Assembly: GCF_900102085.1 (NCBI RefSeq)
Contig: NZ_FMVM01000013.1
Location: 170,986-234,985 of the forward strand
Origin: Paenibacillus polysaccharolyticus
GTDB taxonomy: Bacteria; Bacillota; Bacilli; Paenibacillales; Paenibacillaceae
Direction: 5' to 3'
Length of the DNA: 64,000 nt
The notes under the pieces were generated by a model. That model worked only from the letters and a program-made list of their open reading frames with translations, was not told the origin of the DNA and made no database searches. How positions within the stretch are numbered: the stretch's first letter is position 1; each line of letters starts with the position of its first letter. Shown piece by piece: positions 53,222 through 61,758 of the stretch. A program made the translations under genes and the position numbers.

Positions 53222-54618
53222 TTCGGCGTAATCAACGGTTTTTAACTCAATTGTATATCGCATCGGACTTTGTTGTTATCCAGCTTTCATTTTTGCTCGC
53301 ATGGTGGTTGAAATTTGAAAGTGATCTATTAACAAATCAGAATCCGCTACCGATCGAAAAATATTTGATGTGGAGCCTAGTGTACGCAGTCCTTGCTATA
53401 GTAGCAGGTCTGTTATCTTCACTTTATGTACCTAAACGCAAAAAGCGCTTTGTCGATGAACTTTGGAAGATTATCCAGTCTCATGGCATAGCCTTCTTCA
53501 TGCTGCTAAGCCTAATGTTCTTTTTCAAAGAAATAAATATCTCACGTGCATATCTCGCAATGTATATGATCGGTAATGTGTCCTTCACATTGATTTATCG
53601 TTACATGGTGAAGTTGCAATTAAAACACTTGCGCAAAAAAGGCTTTAACCGTCAGTTTGTGCTAATCCTTGGGGCAGGTTCACTTGGAAAACGCTTCTAT
53701 GACAATCTCAAAAGTTATCCTGAACTTGGATATGAAGTTACGGGGTTTCTGGATGATTACAGACATTGGGATGAAGTGGAACAAAAGAGATACAGCCCTA
53801 TTCTCGGGAAAATCGACGAGCTGGAGGAATTTTTGTCAACCCACTATGTAGATGAGGTTATTCTGGCTTTGCCGCTGGATGCACATGATAAATATTCGCA
53901 TATTATCAATGTGTGTGAGAAGGCTGGAGTGCGCACACTGATTATTCCGGATTTCTTTGATTATCTACCGGCACGCCCTCACTTTGATAACTTTGCAGGT
54001 ATGCCGATGATTAATGTGCGTGACATTCCGCTGGATATTACCATTAATCGTCTTATGAAACGTACGTTTGATATTATGTTTTCGCTCGCGGCAATCATCT
54101 TTACATCTCCTATTATGCTCATTGTAGCGTTGGGGGTGCGTTTGACCTCGGCAGGGCCGGTGATCTTTAAACAGGAGCGTGTTGGACTTAATAGACGTAA
54201 TTTCATGATGTATAAGTTCCGTTCTATGAAGGCGATGCCTGAAGGTTTGGAAGATACAGGATGGTCAACTCAAAATGATCCACGTCGGACCGGATTTGGA
54301 ACGTTTATAAGGCGAACGAGTTTAGATGAGTTGCCTCAATTTTTCAATGTGTTGTTAGGACATATGAGCGTAGTGGGTCCGAGACCGGAGCGACCGTATT
54401 ATGTCAATCAGTTTCGAGATGAAATTCCTAAGTATATGATTAAACATCATGTTCGCCCAGGCATTACGGGATTAGCGCAGAGTAAGGGATTACGAGGAGA
54501 TACCTCTATTGAGGATCGGATTGAACAGGATATTTTTTATATTGAAAACTGGTCTTTATTATTTGATATTAAGATTATATGGGAAACCATTCGCAATGGT
54601 TTGAAAAATGCATATTGA
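53218..54618 (+). CDS. Initiating sugar-phosphate transferase (polyprenyl-phosphate, WbaP/WsaP-like)
   Basis: Transfers a sugar-1-phosphate from its nucleotide to undecaprenyl phosphate and so starts the glycan chain. Four N-terminal helices are followed by a CoA-binding/Rossmann-like cytoplasmic region (LILGAGSLGKRFYDNLKSY). A fifth helix leads into the catalytic C-terminus with KRTFDIMFSLAAIIF, GPVIFKQERVG, DELPQFFNVLLGHMSVVGPRP and RPGITGLAQ. In Geobacillus and P. alvei S-layer loci the corresponding genes are wsaP and wsfP. Sugar specificity cannot be read. It closes the glycan locus, ahead of a terminator. Confidence 0.92.
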   Translation: MIRRNQRFLTQLYIASDFVVIQLSFLLAWWLKFESDLLTNQNPLPIEKYLMWSLVYAVLAIVAGLLSSLYVPKRKKRFVDELWKIIQSHGIAFFMLLSLMFFFKEINISRAYLAMYMIGNVSFTLIYRYMVKLQLKHLRKKGFNRQFVLILGAGSLGKRFYDNLKSYPELGYEVTGFLDDYRHWDEVEQKRYSPILGKIDELEEFLSTHYVDEVILALPLDAHDKYSHIINVCEKAGVRTLIIPDFFDYLPARPHFDNFAGMPMINVRDIPLDITINRLMKRTFDIMFSLAAIIFTSPIMLIVALGVRLTSAGPVIFKQERVGLNRRNFMMYKFRSMKAMPEGLEDTGWSTQNDPRRTGFGTFIRRTSLDELPQFFNVLLGHMSVVGPRPERPYYVNQFRDEIPKYMIKHHVRPGITGLAQSKGLRGDTSIEDRIEQDIFYIENWSLLFDIKIIWETIRNGLKNAY

Positions 54619-54642
54619 GTTTTATGTTAGTCTCACACTAGT

Positions 54643-54670
54643 GAAAGTCGCCTTAGGGCGGCTTTTTTGT
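54643..54670 (+). terminator. Terminator closing the glycan locus
   Basis: AAAGTCGCC pairs with GGGCGGCTTTT (allowing G-T), with a short loop and TTTTTTG. Confidence 0.8.
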
Positions 54671-54819
54671 TTTGCCCCTGCTTTATTCGGGTAGTTAGTT
54701 ACCAAAAAGTAATGTTACACAACATGTACCGTCGTTAATAGTAAGTGAACAGCAATAATTAATTTGTGCTACTTGTAAACTACTTTGACTAATACGTCTG
54801 CAAAGGATGTGTAAATGAT

Positions 54820-55695
54820 ATGAAACGTATTGCCGCCGTTTTGATCCTGTTGCTCGTTACTGTAGGTACACTCTTTTGGGCACATGACAGTCAAAGTGAG
54901 GAGCAACGTGATGGATTTGCAAACTATCGATTAATCGCCCATGCGATGGGCAGTATTCGGGAACAGCCTTACACCAACGCGTATGAAGCGATGATTGCCA
55001 ATTATGAAAAAGGTACACGGGTATTCGAAATAGACTTCATGCTCACTTTGGATCGCGTAGCTGTAGCCAGACATGAGTGGACGGCTAACATGAGCAAAAT
55101 GCTGGGACAGGATGAAGAGTTGCCAGAGCATAAGCAGGCCGGGGCGCTTACACACGATGAATTCATGAACACACCGATTCTTGGCATGTACCAGCCAATG
55201 GATGCCGATGGAATTATGAAAGTGTTATCCAAGTACCCGGATATGTATATTGTAACGGATACCAAAGAGCAGAAGGACGAAGATATTCAGCAAGTGCTTC
55301 GATCATTGGTTAATGCAGCGAAGAAACATGATTCGTCAGCTCTAAGCCGAGTCGTGGTACAGATTTATAATGAACCTATGCTTGAAAAAGTAAAGGAGGT
55401 TTACAACTTCCCGTCCATTATCTACACGTTATACGCTACACAAGATACAGAGAGCCAAGTTGTTGATTTTGTGCAAAATAACGATATTGATGCTGTAACG
55501 ATGCCGGAATATAAAGTAAACCAGAACTTTGTCGCTAAGCTGAAAAAGGCTGGGGCAGTCACCTATGTGCATACCATTAATGATACCCAGCAGGTGGCCA
55601 ATTATGAAAAATGGGGTGTGTATGGGGTGTACTCCGATGTCCTGACAGAGCAGGAAATGGAAGAAATGAATACAAGGTTTGCTTGGAAACCTTAA
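54820..55695 (+). CDS. Membrane-anchored or secreted glycerophosphodiester phosphodiesterase-like protein
   Basis: A TIM-barrel phosphodiesterase-like protein. After a signal or anchor helix (residues 1-22) come LIAHAMGSIREQPYTNAYEAM and GTRVFEIDFMLTLDRVAVARHEW. These match the GDPD/PI-PLC start with catalytic histidines (here H41 and the later RHEW) and the metal-binding ExD. Later, YIVTDTKEQ takes the place of the usual KPE/TK segment. Its place next to a surface-glycan locus is compatible with envelope polymer turnover, but that is inference. The ATG follows AAGGATG. Confidence 0.7.
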   Translation: MKRIAAVLILLLVTVGTLFWAHDSQSEEQRDGFANYRLIAHAMGSIREQPYTNAYEAMIANYEKGTRVFEIDFMLTLDRVAVARHEWTANMSKMLGQDEELPEHKQAGALTHDEFMNTPILGMYQPMDADGIMKVLSKYPDMYIVTDTKEQKDEDIQQVLRSLVNAAKKHDSSALSRVVVQIYNEPMLEKVKEVYNFPSIIYTLYATQDTESQVVDFVQNNDIDAVTMPEYKVNQNFVAKLKKAGAVTYVHTINDTQQVANYEKWGVYGVYSDVLTEQEMEEMNTRFAWKP

Positions 55696-55761
55696 ATCAT
55701 TCAAGACCCAGAAGAGACTCAATATATGCTAAAAAACATTTGTAAGAGAATCAAATTTTAA

Positions 55762-55811
55762 GACATAGACTTTTTAGGGATGGAAACAGCAAAAAAGTCT
55801 GTGTTTTTTTC
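55762..55811 (+). terminator. Terminator after the phosphodiesterase-like gene
   Basis: ACATAGACTTTTT pairs with AAAAAGTCTGTGT (one G-T) across a ~17-base loop, followed by seven T. Confidence 0.8.
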
Positions 55812-55910
55812 TGTTCGCCTTTTATACGAACATTGACACCTACTGTCTGCTGACTTAGACTTAGTTTACAAGCTTTTTAGGATGCAGAAGAACCTCTGGA
55901 GGAATGTTCG

Positions 55911-56615
55911 TTGATAGACATGATTAAGCAGTGGAGACACGTATTTAAGCTCGACCCCGACAGGGAAATTACCGATGAGGCATTGGATCAGGTATGCATG
56001 TCTGGAACGGATGCTATTATCGTGGGTGGATCATCAGGTATTACGTATGATAATACGGTAGATCTGATGTCCCGGGTGCGTCGCTATGAACTGCCCTGTG
56101 TGTTGGAAGTATCCGATCTGGAGGCAGTTGTGCCTGGGTTTGACGGGTATCTGATCCCGATGGTGCTGAACACAACGGACAGCAGATGGATTATTGGACA
56201 GCACCAGCAGGCTATCGAGCGTTATGGCTATTTAATTCCTTGGGATTTGCTGATTGCCGAGGGGTATATTGTGCTTCATTCGGACTCGACTGTGGCGAGG
56301 TTAACCGGAGCAGATACGGAACTGACGACAGAGGCTGCGGTTGCTTACGCTCAAGCTGGAGAACGGTTACTGAACCTGCCCATTATATATATGGAGTACA
56401 GCGGAACTTTCGGGGATATGGAGCTGGTTGGCGAGACACATAGACAATTGGAGCGATCACATCTCATTTATGGCGGTGGAATTGATACAGCAGAGAAAGC
56501 AAGACAAGCTGCCCAAGTTGCGGATACCATTGTTGTTGGGAATATTGTGTACAGCCATTTGAGCCAAGCATTGGAAACGGTACAAGCTGTGAAAGGCGAT
56601 CGAAGTAACACCTGA
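55911..56615 (+). CDS. pcrB: Heptaprenylglyceryl phosphate synthase PcrB
   Basis: In Bacillales PcrB joins heptaprenyl diphosphate to sn-glycerol-1-phosphate, giving an archaeal-type ether lipid precursor. The TIM-barrel marks are present: KLDPDREI at the N-terminus, DAIIVGGSSGITYDN, YIYMEYSG-like IIYMEYSGTFGD, and the phosphate-binding YGGGIDTAEKAR...VADTIVVGNIVY. Length (234) is normal. The start is TTG at 55911 with GGAGGA 7 bases upstream. The gene lies ahead of pcrA and ligA as in B. subtilis, although a repeat now separates it from pcrA. Confidence 0.93.
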   Translation: MIDMIKQWRHVFKLDPDREITDEALDQVCMSGTDAIIVGGSSGITYDNTVDLMSRVRRYELPCVLEVSDLEAVVPGFDGYLIPMVLNTTDSRWIIGQHQQAIERYGYLIPWDLLIAEGYIVLHSDSTVARLTGADTELTTEAAVAYAQAGERLLNLPIIYMEYSGTFGDMELVGETHRQLERSHLIYGGGIDTAEKARQAAQVADTIVVGNIVYSHLSQALETVQAVKGDRSNT

Positions 56616-56754
56616 CCGGTTTAGTTTACCATTCCCCCACATCCCCTTTAGAATCTGTTAAAATAGATCTTTGTCCCTTTATTGATTTCATTTCATTTAA
56701 GTAATATTGCTTTCAGGTGCCTAAATCTCTTTCCGCCCATGTGCATTATGATTT

Positions 56755-57068
56755 ATGTTTACACAGGAACGGAGAGTACAGGAGTAATCTGAAGAAACGA
56801 AGACTCCCGTTAAACAAACTGAAGATTTATTACAGTTTTCTTGGTGTTTTTACCTACCCACAAAGTATATGGCGACTATGTTTACACGAGAACGGAGAGG
56901 ACAGAAATAAGCTGGAGAAGCGGAGCTAAAAGCTTTCTGAAAGAAAGCTACATCGGAAGCATAAGCTTCGCCTTTATTACCGGATATTCACCTTTAGAAA
57001 ATAGTTTAAAAAATCCGGGAATAACAGCGATTGAAAGCTTATTCTGTCATCGGAGTGACAAGTGTAAC
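56755..57068 (+). repeat. Structured repeat, copy 4: a partial unit followed by a full unit with an insertion
   Basis: A partial first unit (about 56755-56815: GTTTACACAGGAACGGAGAG then CTGAAGAAACGAAG) precedes a full unit from about 56876 (GTTTACACGAGAACGGAGAGGACAG) to AAGTGTAA near 57066. Relative to copies 1-3, the full unit carries ~40 extra bases between GCGGAGC and CGCCTTTATTACC. These hold the self-pairing AGCTTTCT/AGAAAGCT. The inner stem is ATTACCGGAT/ATCCGGGAAT. It fills the pcrB-pcrA gap and ends ~30 bases before the pcrA ribosome binding site. Confidence 0.8.
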
Positions 57069-57114
57069 CGCAGGACCCACTTATACGACCAACTAATGAA
57101 AGGAGCATGCATGC

Positions 57115-59484
57115 ATGCAACCTGTAAATATACATGACGCCGTAGCACGGCTGAACACTCCTCAGCGGCAAGCTGTTGAGGCAACGGATGGGCCATTGCT
57201 TATTATGGCTGGTGCGGGCTCGGGTAAAACCAGAGTACTGACACACCGGATTGCCTATCTGATCGCAACACGGAAAGCACCTCCGTGGGGCATTTTGGCG
57301 ATTACGTTTACGAATAAAGCTGCTCGGGAGATGCAGGATCGGGTATCCCAACTGGTAGGCGGATCTCAAGGCCGCGATATTTGGGTATCCACGTTTCACT
57401 CCATGTGTGTGCGCATCTTGCGCCGTGACATTGAACGGATCGGTTTTACATCGAACTTTAGTATTTTGGACTCATCCGACCAGTTATCCGTTATTCGTAG
57501 CTGTATGAAAGATCAGAACATCGATACGAAAAAGTTCGAACCCAAAGCTGTTCAGGCGATGATGAGCACGGCCAAAAATGAACTGATCAGTCCAGAGCAA
57601 TACGAGAAACAGGCGGGCGACTATTTTGAAGGCATTGTAGCCAAGGTATATACGATGTACCAGAAACGTCTCAGAGCCAACAACTCACTCGACTTCGACG
57701 ACCTGATCATGGCAACCATTCAACTGTTCAAAGAAGTGCCGGAAGTGCTCGATTTTTACCAAAAGAAATTCCAATACATTCACGTCGATGAGTATCAGGA
57801 TACGAACCGTGCACAGTACATGTTGTGCCGCATGCTGGCTGACAGCCACCACCGTATCTGCGTCGTAGGGGATAGTGACCAGTCGATCTATCGCTGGCGT
57901 GGGGCGGATATTACCAACATCCTTAACTTTGAAAAAGATTACCCGGAAGCACAGACGATCCTGCTCGAGCAGAATTATCGTTCGACTTCCAACATCCTGA
58001 ATGCGGCGAATGAAGTCATCGGCCTGAATACCGGCCGCAAACCGAAGAAGCTGTGGACGGATAAAGAAGGTGGATCAAAGATCAAGGTATACCGTGCCGA
58101 TTCCGAGCATGATGAGGGGTATTTTGTAACCTCCGAGATTAGTAAAAATGTGAAGAATGGCAAATCCTATCAGCATCATGCGATTCTGTACCGTACCAAT
58201 GCTCAGTCCCGGGTTATCGAGGAAATTTTGATCAAGTCTGATATTCCGTATCAGATTGTCGGCGGCATCAAGTTCTATGATCGGAAAGAGATCAAGGACA
58301 TTTTGGCTTATCTGCGCCTGCTGTCCAACCCGGATGATGATATCAGTTTGACCCGGATTATTAATGTGCCGAAGCGTAGCATCGGAGATACGACAGTAGC
58401 CAAGCTGGCTGCAGCGGCTGGAGAACGCGGGGTTTCCATTTTCCGTGTACTGCAAGTGGTTGATGATCTCGGTTTCGCTGGTCGCACGCGTAATGCACTG
58501 GTGGAGTTCTATGATATGATCGCAGCTCTGCACCAGATGGTTGAATATCTGTCCGTGACTGAACTGACCGAGAAGATTCTGGAGATGAGCCAGTATCGTG
58601 ACGAGATGCAGAAGGAAAATACGATTGAATCACGAGCAAGACTGGAGAATATCGAAGAGTTCCTGTCGGTAACGATGGAGTTTGAGAAAAATAATGAAGA
58701 CAAAACGCTCGTTTCGTTTCTCACCGATCTGGCACTCATTGCAGATATCGACAGCATGAACGATGACGAAGAGGATCAAAGCGATGCGGTCACGTTGATG
58801 ACGATGCACAGTGCCAAAGGTCTGGAGTTCCCTGTTGTCTTTATCGTAGGTATGGAGGAAGGGGTTTTCCCTCACAGCCGGGCTTTTATGGATAATGAAG
58901 AGCTGGAGGAGGAACGTCGTCTGGCTTACGTGGGGATTACACGGGCTGAGGAACAGTTATTCCTCTCGTGTGCGCAGATGCGGACCTTGTTTGGGCGTAC
59001 AACGGCCAATCCGCCATCCCGTTTCCTGGATGAAATCCCGGATGAGCTTAAAGAAGATACTTCCATTGCACGCGACCGTTACCGCCGAGGAACCAGCACA
59101 GGCGGAGGTTCATATGGAGGACGTGGTTTAGGCTCCAGTGGTGGAAGCAATTTCGGCGGCGCTGCAAGTGCGTCCAAGCTGTTTGAGCAACAAAGCCGAA
59201 GTGGTTCATCCGCAACAGCTTCATCTGGGCCAACGTCCCGGGTAACTACGAGTACATCCCGTCCAACCTTTGCGGCACCAACATCGGCTTCAAAATCGGC
59301 CTCATCCGAAAGTGCGGCAGGATTTAAGGCAGGCGACAAAGTGCAACACGGCAAATGGGGGACAGGTACCATCGTTGCAGTAAAAGGCAGTGGTAATGAT
59401 ACCGAACTGCAGATTGCATTCCCGGCTCCAGTCGGCGTGAAACGTCTACTCGCTGGATTTGCCCCGATTACCAAAGTGGAATAA
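57115..59484 (+). CDS. pcrA: ATP-dependent DNA helicase PcrA (UvrD/Rep superfamily 1)
   Basis: The essential 3'-5' helicase for repair, rolling-circle replication and removal of RecA or RNA polymerase from DNA. SF1 motifs are visible: GAGSGKTRVLTHR (I), TFTNKAAREM (Ia), HVDEYQDTN (II), VGDSDQSIYRWRGA (III), LEQNYRS (IV), TMHSAKGLEFPVVF (V), VGITRAEEQL (VI). The C-terminus has a Gly/Ser-rich linker and a Tudor-like domain (GDKVQHGKWGTGTIVAV) that binds RNA polymerase in B. subtilis. Length (789) is slightly above average because of the linker. AAGGAG precedes the ATG at 57115; an out-of-frame ATG lies at 57111. Confidence 0.97.
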   Translation: MQPVNIHDAVARLNTPQRQAVEATDGPLLIMAGAGSGKTRVLTHRIAYLIATRKAPPWGILAITFTNKAAREMQDRVSQLVGGSQGRDIWVSTFHSMCVRILRRDIERIGFTSNFSILDSSDQLSVIRSCMKDQNIDTKKFEPKAVQAMMSTAKNELISPEQYEKQAGDYFEGIVAKVYTMYQKRLRANNSLDFDDLIMATIQLFKEVPEVLDFYQKKFQYIHVDEYQDTNRAQYMLCRMLADSHHRICVVGDSDQSIYRWRGADITNILNFEKDYPEAQTILLEQNYRSTSNILNAANEVIGLNTGRKPKKLWTDKEGGSKIKVYRADSEHDEGYFVTSEISKNVKNGKSYQHHAILYRTNAQSRVIEEILIKSDIPYQIVGGIKFYDRKEIKDILAYLRLLSNPDDDISLTRIINVPKRSIGDTTVAKLAAAAGERGVSIFRVLQVVDDLGFAGRTRNALVEFYDMIAALHQMVEYLSVTELTEKILEMSQYRDEMQKENTIESRARLENIEEFLSVTMEFEKNNEDKTLVSFLTDLALIADIDSMNDDEEDQSDAVTLMTMHSAKGLEFPVVFIVGMEEGVFPHSRAFMDNEELEEERRLAYVGITRAEEQLFLSCAQMRTLFGRTTANPPSRFLDEIPDELKEDTSIARDRYRRGTSTGGGSYGGRGLGSSGGSNFGGAASASKLFEQQSRSGSSATASSGPTSRVTTSTSRPTFAAPTSASKSASSESAAGFKAGDKVQHGKWGTGTIVAVKGSGNDTELQIAFPAPVGVKRLLAGFAPITKVE

Positions 59485-59602
59485 GAATAAACGGCCTATT
59501 GTATGATACTGGACTGACATGAACATCGATTCTGCCATGTCTCTCGATTACAATAGGCATGTTCGTTCTACATATATTAAATATACGGAGGGATGGCCCA
59601 AT

Positions 59603-61615
59603 ATGGACCCGATGCACCGGATGGAGCAACTCGTTACCGAGCTGAACCAGCACAACTATCAGTACTACACGATGGATCAGCCGCAGATCAGTGATAAGGA
59701 GTATGACCTTCTATACGATGAACTGGTTACGCTGGAGCAGGAGAGCGGTATGGTGTTGCCGGATTCTCCCACACAACGTGTAGGGGGCGAACTGCTCAAG
59801 GGATTCACCCCGCATCGTCATTTATCCCCATTATGGAGTTTGGACAAAGCGCAGAACATTGAACAGCTTCGCAATTGGAATACACGTGTATTAAAGCTGG
59901 TGAATGACTATAACAGCAAAAACCCGAATAATCCGTTGCCTGAACCGGGTTATGTCATTGAGCTGAAGTTTGATGGACTGACCTTGAACCTGACCTATAC
60001 CAACGGTGAGTTGGTGCAGGCTTCTACGCGCGGAAACGGAACGGTGGGCGAAGGCATTTTGGCACAAGTGAAAACCATCAAATCTGTTCCGCTTAAAATT
60101 CCGTATACCGGAGGTACGATTGAAGTGCAGGGCGAGGGCATTATGAACCTTTCTGTACTGAACCGATATAATGAAACGGCTGCCGAGCCGCTCAAAAATG
60201 CACGGAATGCAGCCGCAGGAGCGCTGCGTAACCTGAATCCGAAAACGACAGCTGAGCGTCGGTTGAATGCTTATTTTTATAACATTGGATACTCGGATGA
60301 TATCCAGTTTGCCAACCATCAGGAAATGATGGACTTCTTGCGTGAGAACCGTTTTAAAGTTAATCCTTCACTCACCTATTTCCAAGAATTTGATGACGTT
60401 ATGGAGCAACTCGAAGAAATTCAGGAAAATCGGGGGCAACTGGATTACCTGATTGATGGAGCGGTCATTAAGCTCACGGACATGCGAACTCGTGAAGTGT
60501 TAGGCTACACGGATAAGTTCCCGCGCTGGGCAGTTGCCTATAAGTTCGAAGCGGAAGAGACAACAACCGTACTGAACGAAGTCGTGTGGAATGTTGGCAG
60601 GACGGGTAAAGTGACGCCGCTGGCGCGGGTAGAAGCCGTTGAACTCGCTGGAGTGACCGTGCAGAACTGCACCCTGAACAATGTGGGTGATATTGAACGT
60701 AAAAATCTGAAATTTGCGCTGGGTTCACGTGTCTTTATTCGTCGTTCCAATGATGTTATTCCTGAGATTCTCGGCAAAGTGACTGAGGAGAATGACGGAG
60801 AAGAGATCATCTATCCAGAGCAATGCCCGGCATGCGGATTCCCGTTAGAGCAACGCGGAGCGCACTTGTTCTGTAATAACAAGCTGGCATGCAAACCGCA
60901 GACGGTTGCTCGTATCTCTCATTTTGCTTCCAGGGATGCCATGGACATTGAGACCTTCAGTGAGAAAACAGCGATTCAGCTATATGATGAATTGAATGTG
61001 CGTGAACCAGCTGATTTATATACATTGCAGTTCGATGATCTCGTGAAACTGGAGCGATTTGGCGAAAAGAAAGCGAACAACCTTCTCGCAGCGCTAGAGC
61101 AGAGTAAAGACCGAGACCTGGCTTCGTTCCTGTATTCCTTGGGTATCCCGAACACAGGAAAATCCACCACGCGTATGCTCGCCGATCATTACCGTGATCT
61201 GCATGCGATTATGAACGCCACCGTGGAGGAACTGGTCGAACTCCCCGATGTAGGTGGGATTGTTGCGGAGAGCATTGTGAATTTCTTTGCTGATCCGTTC
61301 ACACAGGCTGCTATTGAGAAAATGCTGAATCTGGGTGTGAAAGCACAGGCACCAGAAGCGCCAGCGGTTGTGGTGGAGGATTCTTTCTTTAGTGGTAAAA
61401 CGGTCGTGCTTACAGGAACACTGCATCAATTGACGCGTGAAGAAGCAACGCAGAGACTCGAAGCGCTTGGTGCGAAGGTCACAGGCAGTGTATCCAAAAA
61501 AACAGACCTTGTGATTGCCGGAGAGAAGGCAGGCAGTAAATTAACGAAGGCTCGTGATCTCGGTATACCGACTATCGAAGATGAGGACGAATTGGTACGC
61601 CTGCTGAATCCGTAG
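59603..61615 (+). CDS. ligA: NAD-dependent DNA ligase LigA
   Basis: The essential replicative ligase. Domain order: Ia (EQLVTELNQHNYQYYT), adenylation domain with the nucleophile lysine in VIELKFDGLTLNL, OB fold, the four-cysteine zinc finger (CPACGFPLEQRGAHLFC...C), helix-hairpin-helix repeats, and a C-terminal BRCT domain (SFFSGKTVVLTGTLHQLTREE). Its 670 residues are exactly typical. I choose the ATG at 59603 because GGAGGG lies ~10 bases upstream; the frame extends to 59519 without a site. The lipoprotein gene camS/yerH that follows ligA in Bacillus is not here. Confidence 0.96.
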   Translation: MDPMHRMEQLVTELNQHNYQYYTMDQPQISDKEYDLLYDELVTLEQESGMVLPDSPTQRVGGELLKGFTPHRHLSPLWSLDKAQNIEQLRNWNTRVLKLVNDYNSKNPNNPLPEPGYVIELKFDGLTLNLTYTNGELVQASTRGNGTVGEGILAQVKTIKSVPLKIPYTGGTIEVQGEGIMNLSVLNRYNETAAEPLKNARNAAAGALRNLNPKTTAERRLNAYFYNIGYSDDIQFANHQEMMDFLRENRFKVNPSLTYFQEFDDVMEQLEEIQENRGQLDYLIDGAVIKLTDMRTREVLGYTDKFPRWAVAYKFEAEETTTVLNEVVWNVGRTGKVTPLARVEAVELAGVTVQNCTLNNVGDIERKNLKFALGSRVFIRRSNDVIPEILGKVTEENDGEEIIYPEQCPACGFPLEQRGAHLFCNNKLACKPQTVARISHFASRDAMDIETFSEKTAIQLYDELNVREPADLYTLQFDDLVKLERFGEKKANNLLAALEQSKDRDLASFLYSLGIPNTGKSTTRMLADHYRDLHAIMNATVEELVELPDVGGIVAESIVNFFADPFTQAAIEKMLNLGVKAQAPEAPAVVVEDSFFSGKTVVLTGTLHQLTREEATQRLEALGAKVTGSVSKKTDLVIAGEKAGSKLTKARDLGIPTIEDEDELVRLLNP

Positions 61616-61690
61616 AACGTTAATATCTACAGCTTTGCGTCAGCACGTGTCATAGGCATTAATTAGGTACGTGATACAAGTAGCTTGTAA

Positions 61691-61741
61691 AGAAAGAGGC
61701 CTCCAAAAACACGCAAATGTCGTGTCAGGAGGCTTCTTTTG
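61691..61741. terminator. Bidirectional terminator after ligA
   Basis: AAAGAGGCCTCC pairs with GGAGGCTTCTTTT, with a loop that can form ACACG/CGTGT. It lies between the convergent ligA and the molybdopterin oxidoreductase gene. Confidence 0.8.
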
Positions 61742-61758
61742 TATACGCTGGAGATCTG

